Assembly (NCBI GenBank): GCA_016781085.1
Contig: JADDQZ010000042.1
Span: 1-34,060, forward strand
Length of the DNA stretch: 34,060 bases
Source of the DNA: Actinomycetota bacterium
Lineage (GTDB): Bacteria; Actinomycetota; Thermoleophilia; Solirubrobacterales; Solirubrobacteraceae
Direction: 5' to 3'
Below the pieces are notes generated by a model. It ran no database searches. It was not told the origin of the DNA and saw nothing but the letters and a program-made list of their open reading frames with translations. The position numbers and the translations under genes are program-made. Shown here one piece after another: positions 7,508 to 16,010 of this stretch. Within the stretch, counting starts at the first letter, position 1; every line of letters begins with the position of its first letter.

Positions 7508-8985
7508 GCGGCGACCTCCGTTGTTCGCGAGTCGGCGGTGAAGCGACCGCCGGCATAGATCTTCAATTCGTCTTGCGGCGGTTCCAGCCACTCGAAGTGC
7601 GACATGAGCGGCGCCAGTCCGCGAACCCATGCGCGCATGTCGTCCGTCAGTCGGTAGGCGGGCAACTCGGCGGCGGGAGTTCCCGTAGCGGCCCGGGCGT
7701 AGGACCGCGACATCGACGATTCGTGGCGGCACAGCTGCTCATCAAGCCAAATCACGCCGACGGGATCGATCGAGCCTTCGTGTTCTGCCAGCAGGGAAAT
7801 CCAGTCAAGCGAATCGAGGAAACCAAACCAGCAGTACCCGTCGATCGGCACGCCGTCGGCGCGAGCGCTTTCGCACTGCTCCAGCGTGTGCTTGAGCCAA
7901 GTCGCGCGGTCAAACGGCGCGCCGGCCATGTTCGTCTCGCCGAGAATCATCGGCAGACCGGCGTGGTCGAAATACTGGCGGGCCAGCCGCGCCAACCCTT
8001 GGGCCGCGGGCGAAGGGGTCCTGCCCTCCACGCTGTCGTGGTGAGGATGTCCGGGGCCCTGAGGATGGCGCTGGCGCAAACCGACCGCGCTCGGAAGAGC
8101 GGTGACACGTTCGGAGTACGCCCACTCGTGGTGGGCGTAGTAGTCGAGCCCGAGGACGTCGATGCGCCCCGGCTCCATCTCCAGCAGATCCGCGCCGCCG
8201 GAGGCGACGACTTCGGCGATGAAAGGCCGGGACCGATCAGTCGCGCGGCCGAGCATGGCGTCGAGCGCGAAGAAGCGCCGGTCATTGGCAAGCTCGGCGA
8301 ATTCCTCGCTGGCAGCGTCGAGAGCGGTATGTCCCTCGCAGGAGTCGACCCAGACGTGTCGCGCATCGGGCAGAAGCTCGGCGAAGCGGTTCGAAGTCCG
8401 GGCGATAGCCGGCAGGACGTTGCGAAGCAGACGCACGAAACCATCCATGCCGTGCTCGTATGGTGGCCACACCGCCTCGTGTCCGGACAAGAACAAGGTG
8501 GCGAAGGGCTCGTTGAACAGGGTGAATTCGCGGATCCACGGGTAGCGGCGCGCGAAAGTCTCACAAAAGGCCTCATACGCTGCGGGGAAACGAGGGTCGC
8601 CGAACGAGCCGGTAAGCCACTGCGGGTAACTCGTGTGATGTACGAGATCCACGATCGGCTCGAACCCTTCCGAGCGCATGTAGGCCATCACTTCGTCGGT
8701 GTGACCCCAGTCGTAGTGACCTGGCCGCCGCTCGATGCGATGCCAGCGAACGGGATACCGCAGCCGCGTCACGCCATGCGCGCGCAACAGCTCGAGGTCG
8801 TCGCGCCAGCGATCGACATGACCGGACGTCTCGAGGATGTCGACGTCATGCGCGGGCATGTACGTGCTTTCGAAGGCACCGATGAACGGAACAGGAGACT
8901 GGAACTGCACGGGGAGACCTCTCGACGAACTGGCTTCAGGGGCAGCGAAGTCCGTTCCACCGGCGGTCAGCCGAGGCGCGTCCAT
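7504..8985 (-). CDS. Family 1 (clan A)-like glycoside hydrolase
   Basis: A 493-residue TIM-barrel glycosidase-like protein. The N-terminal part has FIGAFESTYMPAHDVDILE and VTRLRYPVRWHRIERRPGHYDW, matching the first barrel strands of GH1 enzymes. The acid/base region is FTLFNEP (Glu in NEP), and the candidate nucleophile is the Glu in MILGETNMAG, where GH1 usually has I-T-E-N-G. WFGFLDSLDW near the C-terminal end resembles the GH1 aglycone-site WSLLDNFEW element. Both catalytic Glu positions appear present, so retaining beta-glycosidase chemistry is plausible; the substrate is unknown. There is no signal peptide, so it should act in the cytoplasm. Its stop overlaps the glycosyltransferase start (ATGA), suggesting the two act on the same glycan or glycoside. 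Upstream it is divergent from clpB. The start codon has no clear Shine-Dalgarno. Confidence 0.82.
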   Translation of the reverse strand: MDAPRLTAGGTDFAAPEASSSRGLPVQFQSPVPFIGAFESTYMPAHDVDILETSGHVDRWRDDLELLRAHGVTRLRYPVRWHRIERRPGHYDWGHTDEVMAYMRSEGFEPIVDLVHHTSYPQWLTGSFGDPRFPAAYEAFCETFARRYPWIREFTLFNEPFATLFLSGHEAVWPPYEHGMDGFVRLLRNVLPAIARTSNRFAELLPDARHVWVDSCEGHTALDAASEEFAELANDRRFFALDAMLGRATDRSRPFIAEVVASGGADLLEMEPGRIDVLGLDYYAHHEWAYSERVTALPSAVGLRQRHPQGPGHPHHDSVEGRTPSPAAQGLARLARQYFDHAGLPMILGETNMAGAPFDRATWLKHTLEQCESARADGVPIDGYCWFGFLDSLDWISLLAEHEGSIDPVGVIWLDEQLCRHESSMSRSYARAATGTPAAELPAYRLTDDMRAWVRGLAPLMSHFEWLEPPQDELKIYAGGRFTADSRTTEVAA

Positions 8986-9041
8986 CGCGCAGGTGGCGCG
9001 AGCAGAGCGACCGGGATTCCTGGTCCGCTCCGGGGTTAAAG

Positions 9042-9072
9042 AGCCTACCCACAGCTCCGCTTAAGCAAGCAA
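9042..9072 (-). promoter_or_regulatory. Possible promoter of the GH1/glycosyltransferase pair
   Basis: On the minus strand, TTGCTT (9072-9067) and TAGGCT (9047-9042) are separated by 19 nt and lie about 57 nt before the GH start. The spacing is long, so this is a weak call. A 6-bp inverted repeat CCGCTT/AAGCGG (9057-9077) lies over it. Confidence 0.25.
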
Positions 9073-9111
9073 AGCGGTTTTGGGTGGTCTCGACGGCAGC
9101 GTCTCGCCCGC

Positions 9112-9138
9112 TATAATCTTAGTCACGATCACTGAGAT
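9112..9138 (+). promoter_or_regulatory. clpB -10 box with overlapping HspR (HAIR-like) operator
   Basis: A perfect TATAAT (9112-9117) is followed by and shares two bases with the dyad ATCTTAGT-N7-ACTGAGAT (9116-9138). The dyad keeps the AGT-N7-ACT core and spacing of the actinobacterial HAIR site. An aligned 23-bp element lies at the dnaK promoter. No good -35 is visible 16-18 nt upstream. Binding here would cover the -10 and the transcription start, consistent with repression. Confidence 0.65.
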
Positions 9139-9161
9139 CATCTACTTTTGAAGGCTGAGAC

Positions 9162-11753
9162 ATGAACGCTGACCGATTCACGATCAAATCGCAGGAAGCG
9201 CTGAGTGCGGCGCAGACGCTGGCCGCCAACAAGCGCCATACCGAAACCACTCCGGACCACCTGCTGCTCGCCCTGCTTGAGCAACGCGATGGAATAGTCG
9301 TACCCGTCCTACGCCGGCTCGGGGCCCCGGTCGAGGGGATCCGCGCGGATGTCAACGCCGCCTTGGAACGGCGCGCGACCGTAACCGGCGCCGCGCACGA
9401 GCCGACGACCGCCCGCGAGCTCGTAACGGTGCTGCGCGAGGCCGAGGCGCAAGCCGGCAAGCTCGGCGACGACTACATCTCGACGGAACATATCCTGCTC
9501 GCACTCGCCGAGTCACAAGGCGACGCCGGTGAGGCGCTGCGCGCACACGGTGCGACCGCCGAAGCGGTGGCCGAAAACGTCGAGAAGGTACGCGGGCCTC
9601 ACAAGGTCACCGACCAGAATCCCGAAGACAAGTATCAAGCGCTGGAAAAGTTCGGCCGCGACCTGACCCAAGCCGCGCGCGACGGCAAGCTCGATCCGGT
9701 CATCGGCCGCGACGAGGAGATCCGCCGCGTCATCCAGGTTCTCTCGCGCCGCACGAAGAACAATCCCGTTCTCATCGGGGAACCCGGAGTGGGCAAGACG
9801 GCGATCGCCGAAGGCCTGGCCCAGCGGATCGTTTCTGGCGATGTGCCGGAATCGCTGCGCGACCGGCGTGTGGTGGCACTCGACATCGGCGCACTCGTCG
9901 CGGGGGCGAAGTACCGCGGTGAGTTCGAGGAGCGCTTGAAGGCGGTTCTCAAGGAGATCGCCGAAGCCGCGGGCCAGGTGATCCTCTTCATGGACGAGCT
10001 GCACACGATCGTCGGCGCGGGCGGCGCAGAAGGCGCTGTCGACGCGGCAAATCTGCTCAAGCCGATGCTCGCCCGCGGCGAGCTGCGCGCAGTCGGTGCA
10101 ACGACGCTCGACGAGTACCGCAAGCACGTGGAAAAGGACCCGGCGCTCGAGCGCCGCTTCCAGCCGATCTTCGTCGGTGAGCCCAGCCCCGAGGACACCG
10201 TCGCGATCCTGCGCGGCCTCAAGGAGCGCTACGAGGCACACCACGGCGTGCGCATCCACGACCCCGCGCTCGTGGCCGCGGCGATGCTGTCGCATCGCTA
10301 CATCGCCGATCGCTTCCTTCCCGACAAGGCGATCGACCTCGTCGACGAGGCGGCATCGCGCATCTCGATCGAGTTGTCGTCGGTGCCAACCCAGATCGAC
10401 GAAGTCGAGCGCCGGATCAAGCAGCTGGAAATCGAGCTAGTCGCGGTTGAACGCGACCCGACGGCGGCCGAGCGCAGGGATCAGATCGAGCGCCTGCTGG
10501 CCGAGCTGCGCGAGCAGGCGGCAGCGATGCGCGCACAGTGGGAGCGCGAAAAGGAGCAAGCCGAAGGCCTCGGCAAGCTGACCGAGCGCCTCGACCAGGC
10601 ACGCTTCGAGGCTGATCGAGCCACGCGCGAGGGCGATTACCAGCGCGCCAGCGAGCTGCTCTACGGGGAGATTCCCGAGCTCGAGCAACGCCTGACCGAG
10701 AGCGACTCGCGTGGGCCCGCCGAAGAGCCGCCCGTGTATTTGCGTGAGCACGTCGACGCCGACGACATCGCCGAAGTGGTGGCCAAGTGGACCGGCATCC
10801 CCGTTTCGCGGCTGCTGGAAGGCGAAGTCGAAAAGCTCGTGCACATGGAAGACCGCCTCCACGAACGCGTGGTCGGACAAGACGAGGCCGTGCGCGCGGT
10901 GTCGGACGCCTTGCGCCGCTCCCGCGCCGGGCTGAGCGACCCGAACCGCCCGATCGGCTCTTTCCTGTTCCTCGGTCCGACCGGCGTCGGCAAGACCGAG
11001 CTCGCGCGTGCGCTGGCTGAGTTCATGTTCGACTCCCAAGAGGCCATGGTCCGCATCGACATGACGGAGTACATGGAAAAGCACGCCGTCTCTCGTCTGG
11101 TCGGCGCTCCTCCTGGCTACGTCGGTTACGAGGAAGGCGGGCAGCTCACCGAAGCGGTGCGGCGCCGGCCCTACTCCGTCGTCTTGCTCGACGAAGTCGA
11201 AAAAGCCCACCCGGACGTCTTCAACATCCTCTTGCAAGTGATGGACGACGGGCGCCTGACCGACGGCCAGGGCCGGACGGTCGACTTCAAGAACGTCGTT
11301 CTGATCATGACGTCGAACATCCCCGGCGGCCGCACGGGCGCCGAAGGGCACTTCAAGCCCGAGTTCATCAACCGCCTCGATGACATCGTCGAGTTCGCGT
11401 CCCTGTCCCGCGAGCAAATCGGCGCCATCGTCGATCTCCAGCTGCTCACGGTGGTGGAGCGGCTGCGCGGGCGCGAAGTAGACCTCGAGCTCACCGAAGA
11501 TGCCCGCACGTTGCTCGGCAACCTCGGCTATGACCCCATCTACGGCGCTCGGCCGCTCAAGCGGGTGCTGCAGAAGAAGCTCGTCGACCCGCTGGCCCTT
11601 GGGCTGCTGCGCGGCGAGTTTCGCGCAGGCGACCGCGTTCTCGCCGATGCGGTCGAGGGAGAACTGGTGTTGAGCGTCACCCGCAGCACCGCCGCTGGCA
11701 AGCCGGCCAATGACGCCGCTGAGCAGCCGCAAGCAGAGCCGGCCGGCGTCTGA
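9162..11753 (+). CDS. clpB: ATP-dependent disaggregase ClpB (Hsp100)
   Basis: An 863-residue AAA+ disaggregase that works with DnaK-DnaJ-GrpE to extract proteins from aggregates. The N-terminal Clp repeats are residues ~1-145. AAA-1 has Walker A GEPGVGKT (~residues 206-213) and Walker B VILFMDE (~residues 272-278). The coiled-coil middle domain spans ~400-525, and its presence separates ClpB from ClpA. AAA-2 has Walker A GPTGVGKT (~605-612) and Walker B VVLLDE (~673-678), followed by [18 protein letters not shown] in the small C-terminal domain. GAAGG 7 nt before the ATG is a fair ribosome site. Between the sensor-1 TSN and [10 protein letters not shown] there are only 11 residues, about 18 fewer than I remember for E. 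coli ClpB. It is a single gene with its own HspR-type promoter and ends in a convergent hairpin. Confidence 0.98.
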   Translation: MNADRFTIKSQEALSAAQTLAANKRHTETTPDHLLLALLEQRDGIVVPVLRRLGAPVEGIRADVNAALERRATVTGAAHEPTTARELVTVLREAEAQAGKLGDDYISTEHILLALAESQGDAGEALRAHGATAEAVAENVEKVRGPHKVTDQNPEDKYQALEKFGRDLTQAARDGKLDPVIGRDEEIRRVIQVLSRRTKNNPVLIGEPGVGKTAIAEGLAQRIVSGDVPESLRDRRVVALDIGALVAGAKYRGEFEERLKAVLKEIAEAAGQVILFMDELHTIVGAGGAEGAVDAANLLKPMLARGELRAVGATTLDEYRKHVEKDPALERRFQPIFVGEPSPEDTVAILRGLKERYEAHHGVRIHDPALVAAAMLSHRYIADRFLPDKAIDLVDEAASRISIELSSVPTQIDEVERRIKQLEIELVAVERDPTAAERRDQIERLLAELREQAAAMRAQWEREKEQAEGLGKLTERLDQARFEADRATREGDYQRASELLYGEIPELEQRLTESDSRGPAEEPPVYLREHVDADDIAEVVAKWTGIPVSRLLEGEVEKLVHMEDRLHERVVGQDEAVRAVSDALRRSRAGLSDPNRPIGSFLFLGPTGVGKTELARALAEFMFDSQEAMVRIDMTEYMEKHAVSRLVGAPPGYVGYEEGGQLTEAVRRRPYSVVLLDEVEKAHPDVFNILLQVMDDGRLTDGQGRTVDFKNVVLIMTSNIPGGRTGAEGHFKPEFINRLDDIVEFASLSREQIGAIVDLQLLTVVERLRGREVDLELTEDARTLLGNLGYDPIYGARPLKRVLQKKLVDPLALGLLRGEFRAGDRVLADAVEGELVLSVTRSTAAGKPANDAAEQPQAEPAGV

Positions 11754-11829
11754 CCGCCGCGAGAGCTAGATCGGGTGACCGGCGCCCGGTCTGCCCACCT
11801 GACCCTCAACGCGATGCGAACTCAACAAC

Positions 11830-11869
11830 GCAGAAGTTCCCGGTGGGCCGGTCCCCCGGGAACTTCTGC
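11830..11869. terminator. Bidirectional terminator-like hairpin between clpB and the M11 peptidase
   Basis: A perfect 14-bp stem, GCAGAAGTTCCCGG / CCGGGAACTTCTGC, encloses a 12-nt loop. It lies 77 bp past clpB and 5 bp past the end of the convergent peptidase gene. Neither side has a proper T run, only TTC on the plus side and TTGTTG on the minus side, so termination may depend on the hairpin alone. Confidence 0.7.
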
Positions 11870-11874
11870 TTCGC

Positions 11875-13785
11875 CTACGCGGAGATAAGCGAGGCGGCGT
11901 CGATGTCTAGCGCCTGCGGGGCACGGCGACAACCGACGCGAACGTCGAGGACGCGCCGCAGGGCACCGGCAGGCAGGGCGACCGTAGCCTCCCTGAACCT
12001 GCGGCCGACGTCGACGCGCGCGATCCGGCGCCAGCCCCCGGTTGTGCGCGTCAGCACCTCGGCGCGGCAGCCACGCCTGGACCGAGCGTGCAAGCGAAGT
12101 GAACCACCACGCGAGAGCAGACGCGCCGTCGGCCTGAACCGCAAATCGAGCCGAGGCACGCGACCGCGTCCCAGCGCGAGGGCACGCCCGTCGACCGTCC
12201 TCAGCAGACCGACCGCGACTCTGGCTGATCCCCGGCGTGCGCTGATTGCCTGTAGCAGGACCGAGTTCGGCGAGCGGCTCTCCGCTTCCGCGGTGGAAAT
12301 GAATTCGTTGCCGAGCATTGAAGTGGTTTTGGGCGCCGCAGGGCTCGGAGCGGGCGTGGTGACCGGCGCGGGGGCAGGCTCCGGAGCCGGAGCAGGCGCC
12401 GGAGCAGGCGCCACCGGTACGGGCGCTGCCGCGGGCGTTACGGCCGCTTCCTCGACGGCGGCAACGGGACCCAGCGTGACTGTCACGGTGGCGCCCGCCT
12501 CGGCCGCAGCGTGCGTGGTGACTTGAATGCCGTGCTTGGCGTCGGTGAAGGTGCGTCCAACTGCGAGCGGCTCGTCGTGCGCCCCCTTCGGTCCCGCCGG
12601 GTTCGTGTCGATCAGCTCGGTGACCGCAGCGGGACCGTCGTCGGCCAAGCGGATGGTGACGCCGTTGACCGCGGCATCGCCGGGCGCAAAGTCGTCGAAG
12701 ACACCAGCGGGCCGACGGAATTCGAGCCAATAGGAACGGCCATCGCCTCGCGGGATTCGCAGCCCCTGCGTGGCGTCGAGCCGATGCTCGAGCGCGGCCA
12801 GCGTGTAGGCACCGCTTTGCGTGACCGTCGTGACGTTGGCCTGCGGCAACCAGCCCGCTTGCAGCTGTCGGATGACGCTCGAGCGCCGCTGTTGGCGGTT
12901 GCCCATGATGTCGTAGGGATCGTCGTACTCGCCAACCGAGCAATTTGAGCTGACGGCGACGGGCCGGTTCTCGGCGTCGACGCAATAAGCCTTGCCGGCG
13001 TGCTCGAAGCCGTAGTTGTGACCGAGTTCGTGACCGGTCAGCCACAAGGCGATTTCGCCGTTGAACACGCTCCAATCGCCGCCCAGCGCGCCGATCCCGG
13101 ACCACGCACAGGCGGTCGTCGCGGGATGCAGGTAGATGACATGGTCGTAGCCCTCCAGTGACTTGCCGGCGGCCGCGACGGCTGCGTTGGCCTTGTCGAG
13201 CCAATCCCAGTTCGTTCCCATGCAGGCGGTCTCGCTGGCGTCGATCTCGTACCAGCCCAACACGTCCCCGTCCGGCTGGTCGCGACCGGCAAGCGACACG
13301 GCGCCGTGGGATTCTTCGGAGAGAAAGGCGTTGGCAGAGCGCTGGCCGGTGAAGAGCGCCTCGCGAACCTGCTCGGCCGAAAACGGGCGCGAACGATCGT
13401 CGGTGAAGTTGAACATGACCACGGCCGTCTTGAGCTCGCCACGCGGCGCGACGGACGCGCGCGCAACGACACCGCCAGGGAGCTTCTTGAGCTTTTGCAC
13501 GAGGACGGAGCTGCGCCACCGGATTCCCTGGACGCGCACCTGAGATCCCGAGCGCGGCACACGGTCGCGGGCCAGCAGCAATGGCACCCGCCGCCCGGCA
13601 CGCGTGCTGAGCATCCACCCCGACGTCCCCTTCGAGCGGGTGTGGGCGTGGACTTCTTCGAGCGTTCCCTGGAGATCCACGCGCGCCGGGGCGGCGCTGG
13701 CCGGCGACGCGGTCAGCAACGCGCTCGCGATGACGGCGAGCAACATGAGCGACCAAATGAAGAGGCGGCGAAGCCCAGAGGACAC
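11875..13785 (-). CDS. Secreted zinc metallopeptidase, gametolysin (M11)-like
   Basis: A 636-residue secreted protein. The signal peptide is residues 1-31 (basic RRLF, hydrophobic LMLLAVIASALL, cleavage after SPASA). The catalytic domain holds the metzincin zinc motif HELGHNYGFEH (residues ~252-262): three His ligands plus the general-base Glu, followed by the Met-turn-like YDIMGN. The surroundings (NGEIALWLTGHELGHNYGFEHA, with a pair of Cys nearby) fit peptidase family M11. A Pro/Ala linker with alternating AP units (~residues 450-490) joins a C-terminal Arg-rich beta domain of unknown role (about 120 residues). The start is GTG 13785; a slightly longer plus-strand-side frame over the same bases (11822-13756) is arginine-rich and not a protein. 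It lies 171 bp downstream of another secreted-protein gene on the same strand and may be cotranscribed with it. Confidence 0.85.
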   Translation of the reverse strand: MSSGLRRLFIWSLMLLAVIASALLTASPASAAPARVDLQGTLEEVHAHTRSKGTSGWMLSTRAGRRVPLLLARDRVPRSGSQVRVQGIRWRSSVLVQKLKKLPGGVVARASVAPRGELKTAVVMFNFTDDRSRPFSAEQVREALFTGQRSANAFLSEESHGAVSLAGRDQPDGDVLGWYEIDASETACMGTNWDWLDKANAAVAAAGKSLEGYDHVIYLHPATTACAWSGIGALGGDWSVFNGEIALWLTGHELGHNYGFEHAGKAYCVDAENRPVAVSSNCSVGEYDDPYDIMGNRQQRRSSVIRQLQAGWLPQANVTTVTQSGAYTLAALEHRLDATQGLRIPRGDGRSYWLEFRRPAGVFDDFAPGDAAVNGVTIRLADDGPAAVTELIDTNPAGPKGAHDEPLAVGRTFTDAKHGIQVTTHAAAEAGATVTVTLGPVAAVEEAAVTPAAAPVPVAPAPAPAPAPEPAPAPVTTPAPSPAAPKTTSMLGNEFISTAEAESRSPNSVLLQAISARRGSARVAVGLLRTVDGRALALGRGRVPRLDLRFRPTARLLSRGGSLRLHARSRRGCRAEVLTRTTGGWRRIARVDVGRRFREATVALPAGALRRVLDVRVGCRRAPQALDIDAASLISA

Positions 13786-13897
13786 ACCTCAGGCAATCGG
13801 TCGCTCGCCGGTGTTCTGAACCGTGGGAGTGGAAAACTCGACGCTCGGCGACGACGACAGGGCTGCGAGCGCTTAGCTCTGGTCAAGCCGATCTGTT

Positions 13898-13987
13898 TTC
13901 AGCGCGCGAACACGCGCTGTACCGCGAGCAATGAGCTGAACTGGAACCGGTTCGGTTCAGCGCGCGAATACGCGCTGCACCGCCAGC
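13898..13987. repeat. 32-bp direct repeat with three successive hairpins at a gene end
   Basis: Two 32-bp copies (13898-13929 and 13956-13987) differ at only 3 positions and are offset by 58 bp. The right copy is the last codons and stop of the secreted-protein gene (minus-strand residues AVQRVFAR). The left copy repeats that same tail in the intergenic space. Each copy contains a 7-bp stem CAGCGCG/CGCGCTG (13900-13919 and 13958-13977). Between them lies a near-palindrome with arms CTGAAC/GTTCAG and centre GAACCGGTTC (13936-13960). Confidence 0.8.
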
Positions 13988-14625
13988 GTGAGGCGCACGG
14001 CCGCCGACGCCGGTGTCGGGGAGAATCGGCGCTGCTGGTCGATCTGGACGATCCAGTCGCCGACTTCGGGGCGGAAGGGGAACTGGCGGCGCCGGGCCGT
14101 GAAGGTGCCACAAGCGCCGTGGGGACGAGCAACGCGCACCGTCTTGCGGACCTCGTCATTGAGCAGATAGTGCGCGTAGACCGCCTTGCGCTCGGTAAAT
14201 CCACGGCCGATCCACTTGACCTTGCGCTTCGGATCAGCGCGGGGCGGACGCAGCGCAACCGAGATTGCGCTCACCCTCGACTTCAGCTTCAAGACGTTGT
14301 TCTCGTTGCCCTGCTCGGCGAAGCGAACAGCGAAGCTGCGCTCGCCACCGCGACGAAACGGCGCTTCGGCGCGCATACTCACCGCTCCGTTGGCGTCCGC
14401 GACCACGGGCGTCAGCGCCTCTCCGGCCATCGTCACTTCGACCAGCGCGCCCGGCGTGAAGCCGCTGGCCTGCACGTCGACCGGCTCAGTGTGACCGGAC
14501 GAAGCCGATAGATAGCAATCCTTCAAGGGCGTGGAGGAAACGTCCGCCCCGGCGGACGCGGGACTCGCGACGGCGATGACCAGGGACGACGTAAAGGCGG
14601 CGAGCAGGCAGTTGGTGGTTGGCAT
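13957..14625 (-). CDS. Secreted protein of unknown function
   Basis: A 222-residue protein I do not recognise. The start at ATG 14625 is chosen because it gives a clear signal peptide ([20 protein letters not shown], cleavage near ASPASAGA). The open frame extends 32 codons further upstream but that part does not resemble a leader. The mature protein looks like two small beta-sandwich-type modules: [20 protein letters not shown] resembles the start of an Ig-like or cell-wall carbohydrate-binding fold. A basic segment ([28 protein letters not shown]) leads to the second, which ends [10 protein letters not shown] and [11 protein letters not shown]. Similar two-module proteins are common in Solirubrobacterales, but I cannot name a family. 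It is divergent from purD. Its coding tail is duplicated in the downstream intergenic space. Confidence 0.7.
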   Translation of the reverse strand: MPTTNCLLAAFTSSLVIAVASPASAGADVSSTPLKDCYLSASSGHTEPVDVQASGFTPGALVEVTMAGEALTPVVADANGAVSMRAEAPFRRGGERSFAVRFAEQGNENNVLKLKSRVSAISVALRPPRADPKRKVKWIGRGFTERKAVYAHYLLNDEVRKTVRVARPHGACGTFTARRRQFPFRPEVGDWIVQIDQQRRFSPTPASAAVRLTLAVQRVFAR

Positions 14626-14709
14626 GACTCGAACAGGCGTCAGACGGCTCGCTGCGCTCGATGAGGCAGTTGTATAGGCAATAACACGCCCATGTGCGAT
14701 AAGGAGCGG

Positions 14710-14745
14710 ATGCACAACCAATCCCCCGGGGCGGCGGCGTCTTGA
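14710..14745 (+). CDS. Possible 11-residue leader ORF overlapping the purD start
   Basis: ATG 14710 follows AAGGAG (14701-14706) after 3 nt and encodes [11 protein letters not shown]. Its TGA (14743-14745) overlaps the TTG start of purD in TTGA. purD has no ribosome site of its own, so it may be translated by coupling from this mini-ORF. purH has the same arrangement (26057-26080). The peptide itself has no recognisable pattern. Confidence 0.35.
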   Translation: MHNQSPGAAAS

Positions 14746-16010
14746 AAGTGGTGGTCATAGGGGCGGGTGGCCGGGAGCACGCGCTGGTCCGAGCACTGCA
14801 GCGCTCGCCGCAACGACCTGAAGTCCTCGCCGCGCCGGGTAATGCCGGGATCCTCGCGCAGGCGCCCGCCTTCGCCGCAGACCCCGAAGAGCTGGAGAAC
14901 TTCGCGCAGACAGCCGAGCGCGAACGCGTCGATCTGGTGGTCGTCGGGCCTGAGGCGCCGCTCGTTTCGGGCCTGGTCGATGCCCTGAAGGACCGCGATA
15001 TCGCCGTCTTGGGCCCGAGTAAGGCCGCCGCGCAGCTCGAGGCTTCGAAGATCTTCGCCAAGGAGATCATGGAAGCCGCCGGCGTCCCAACCGCCGCCTA
15101 CTGCACTGTTTCGTCCGTGGAAGCCGGATTGAGGGCGATCGAGTCCTACCCAGCGGTGTTGAAGTTCGACGGCCTCGCCGGCGGTAAGGGCGTGGTGATT
15201 GCGGCCGACGAGCCGCAAGCGCGCTCGGCCTTGGCAGAGATGCTCGAACAACGACGTTTTGGGGCGGGGTCGGTCGTCGTCGAGGACTTCCTCGAAGGAG
15301 AAGAGCTCTCGCTGCTGGCTCTCTGCGATGGCGTGCAAGCCGTGCCGCTTGCCCCGGCACGGGACTTCAAGCGCATCGGCGAAGGTGACACGGGACCCAA
15401 CACGGGGGGCATGGGGGCTTTCTCGCCTGTTCCGGGCGTATCTGCGGAAATGGTGAAGGAGATCGTCGCCGCCGTCCATCAGCCCGTCGTAGACGAGCTG
15501 CGACGACGCGGAATGCCGTTTCACGGCGTGCTCTACGCCGGTCTGATGCTCGGATCGGACGGTTTCAAGACGCTGGAGTTCAACGTCCGCTTCGGCGATC
15601 CCGAGACGCAAGCCGTGCTGCCGCGACTGCGCACCGATCTAGTGGACCTGCTTTTGCGCGCCAGCCGCGAGGATGGCCTGAAGGAAGCGCGCATCGAGTG
15701 GGATCGCCGCAGCGCGGTTACCGTGGTCCTGGCATCCCGTGGCTACCCCGCCAGTTCCTCGTGCGGCGACGTCATTAGCGGCCTCGATCGAGTGCCGGAC
15801 GACGTGGAAGTGACGCACGCCGGCACGAGCGCGAGCGCCGGTGACGTCGTCACCGCGGGCGGCCGCGTGCTGAACGTCACGGCACTCGGGAATTCTGTAG
15901 AAGAGGCCCGGACGGCTGCGTATGCTGCCGCGGACTTGATCGAATTCGACGGGCGGCAGATGCGCCGCGATATCGCGGCGGGACAGGTAGAGCGTGAGCG
16001 AAACTCCTGA
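14742..16010 (+). CDS. purD: Phosphoribosylamine-glycine ligase (GAR synthetase)
   Basis: A 422-residue ATP-grasp enzyme that joins phosphoribosylamine to glycine (step 2 of de novo purine synthesis). The N-terminus [18 protein letters not shown] is diagnostic. The ATP-grasp region has [14 protein letters not shown] (~residues 142-155) and [20 protein letters not shown]. The C-terminal part has [12 protein letters not shown] and the metal-binding [19 protein letters not shown]. Length is normal. The start must be TTG 14742, because the conserved K-V-V-V-I-G begins with the next codon. It opens the purine cluster and overlaps purE by 17 nt. Confidence 0.97.
   Translation: MKVVVIGAGGREHALVRALQRSPQRPEVLAAPGNAGILAQAPAFAADPEELENFAQTAERERVDLVVVGPEAPLVSGLVDALKDRDIAVLGPSKAAAQLEASKIFAKEIMEAAGVPTAAYCTVSSVEAGLRAIESYPAVLKFDGLAGGKGVVIAADEPQARSALAEMLEQRRFGAGSVVVEDFLEGEELSLLALCDGVQAVPLAPARDFKRIGEGDTGPNTGGMGAFSPVPGVSAEMVKEIVAAVHQPVVDELRRRGMPFHGVLYAGLMLGSDGFKTLEFNVRFGDPETQAVLPRLRTDLVDLLLRASREDGLKEARIEWDRRSAVTVVLASRGYPASSSCGDVISGLDRVPDDVEVTHAGTSASAGDVVTAGGRVLNVTALGNSVEEARTAAYAAADLIEFDGRQMRRDIAAGQVERERNS

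Noticed and set aside
7360-9039. A 559-codon plus-strand open frame opposite the GH1/glycosyltransferase pair
   Set aside because: It is an antisense by-product of high third-position GC. It has no recognisable motif, and the minus strand encodes two clear enzymes.
10437-11732. A 431-codon minus-strand open frame inside clpB
   Set aside because: It is the antisense shadow of the canonical ClpB AAA+ domains.
12340-12430. Short tandem GC-rich repeats suggesting a mobile or minisatellite element
   Set aside because: They encode the Ala/Pro linker of the M11 peptidase, a common low-complexity feature.
11822-13756. A 644-codon minus-strand open frame slightly longer than the peptidase gene
   Set aside because: It lies in another frame of the same strand. 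It is extremely Arg-rich with no domain pattern, whereas the 11875-13785 frame has a signal peptide and HELGHNYGFEH.
13306-14511. A 401-codon plus-strand frame crossing the M11 and secreted-protein genes
   Set aside because: It spans two genuine minus-strand genes and their hairpin-rich gap and has no protein character.
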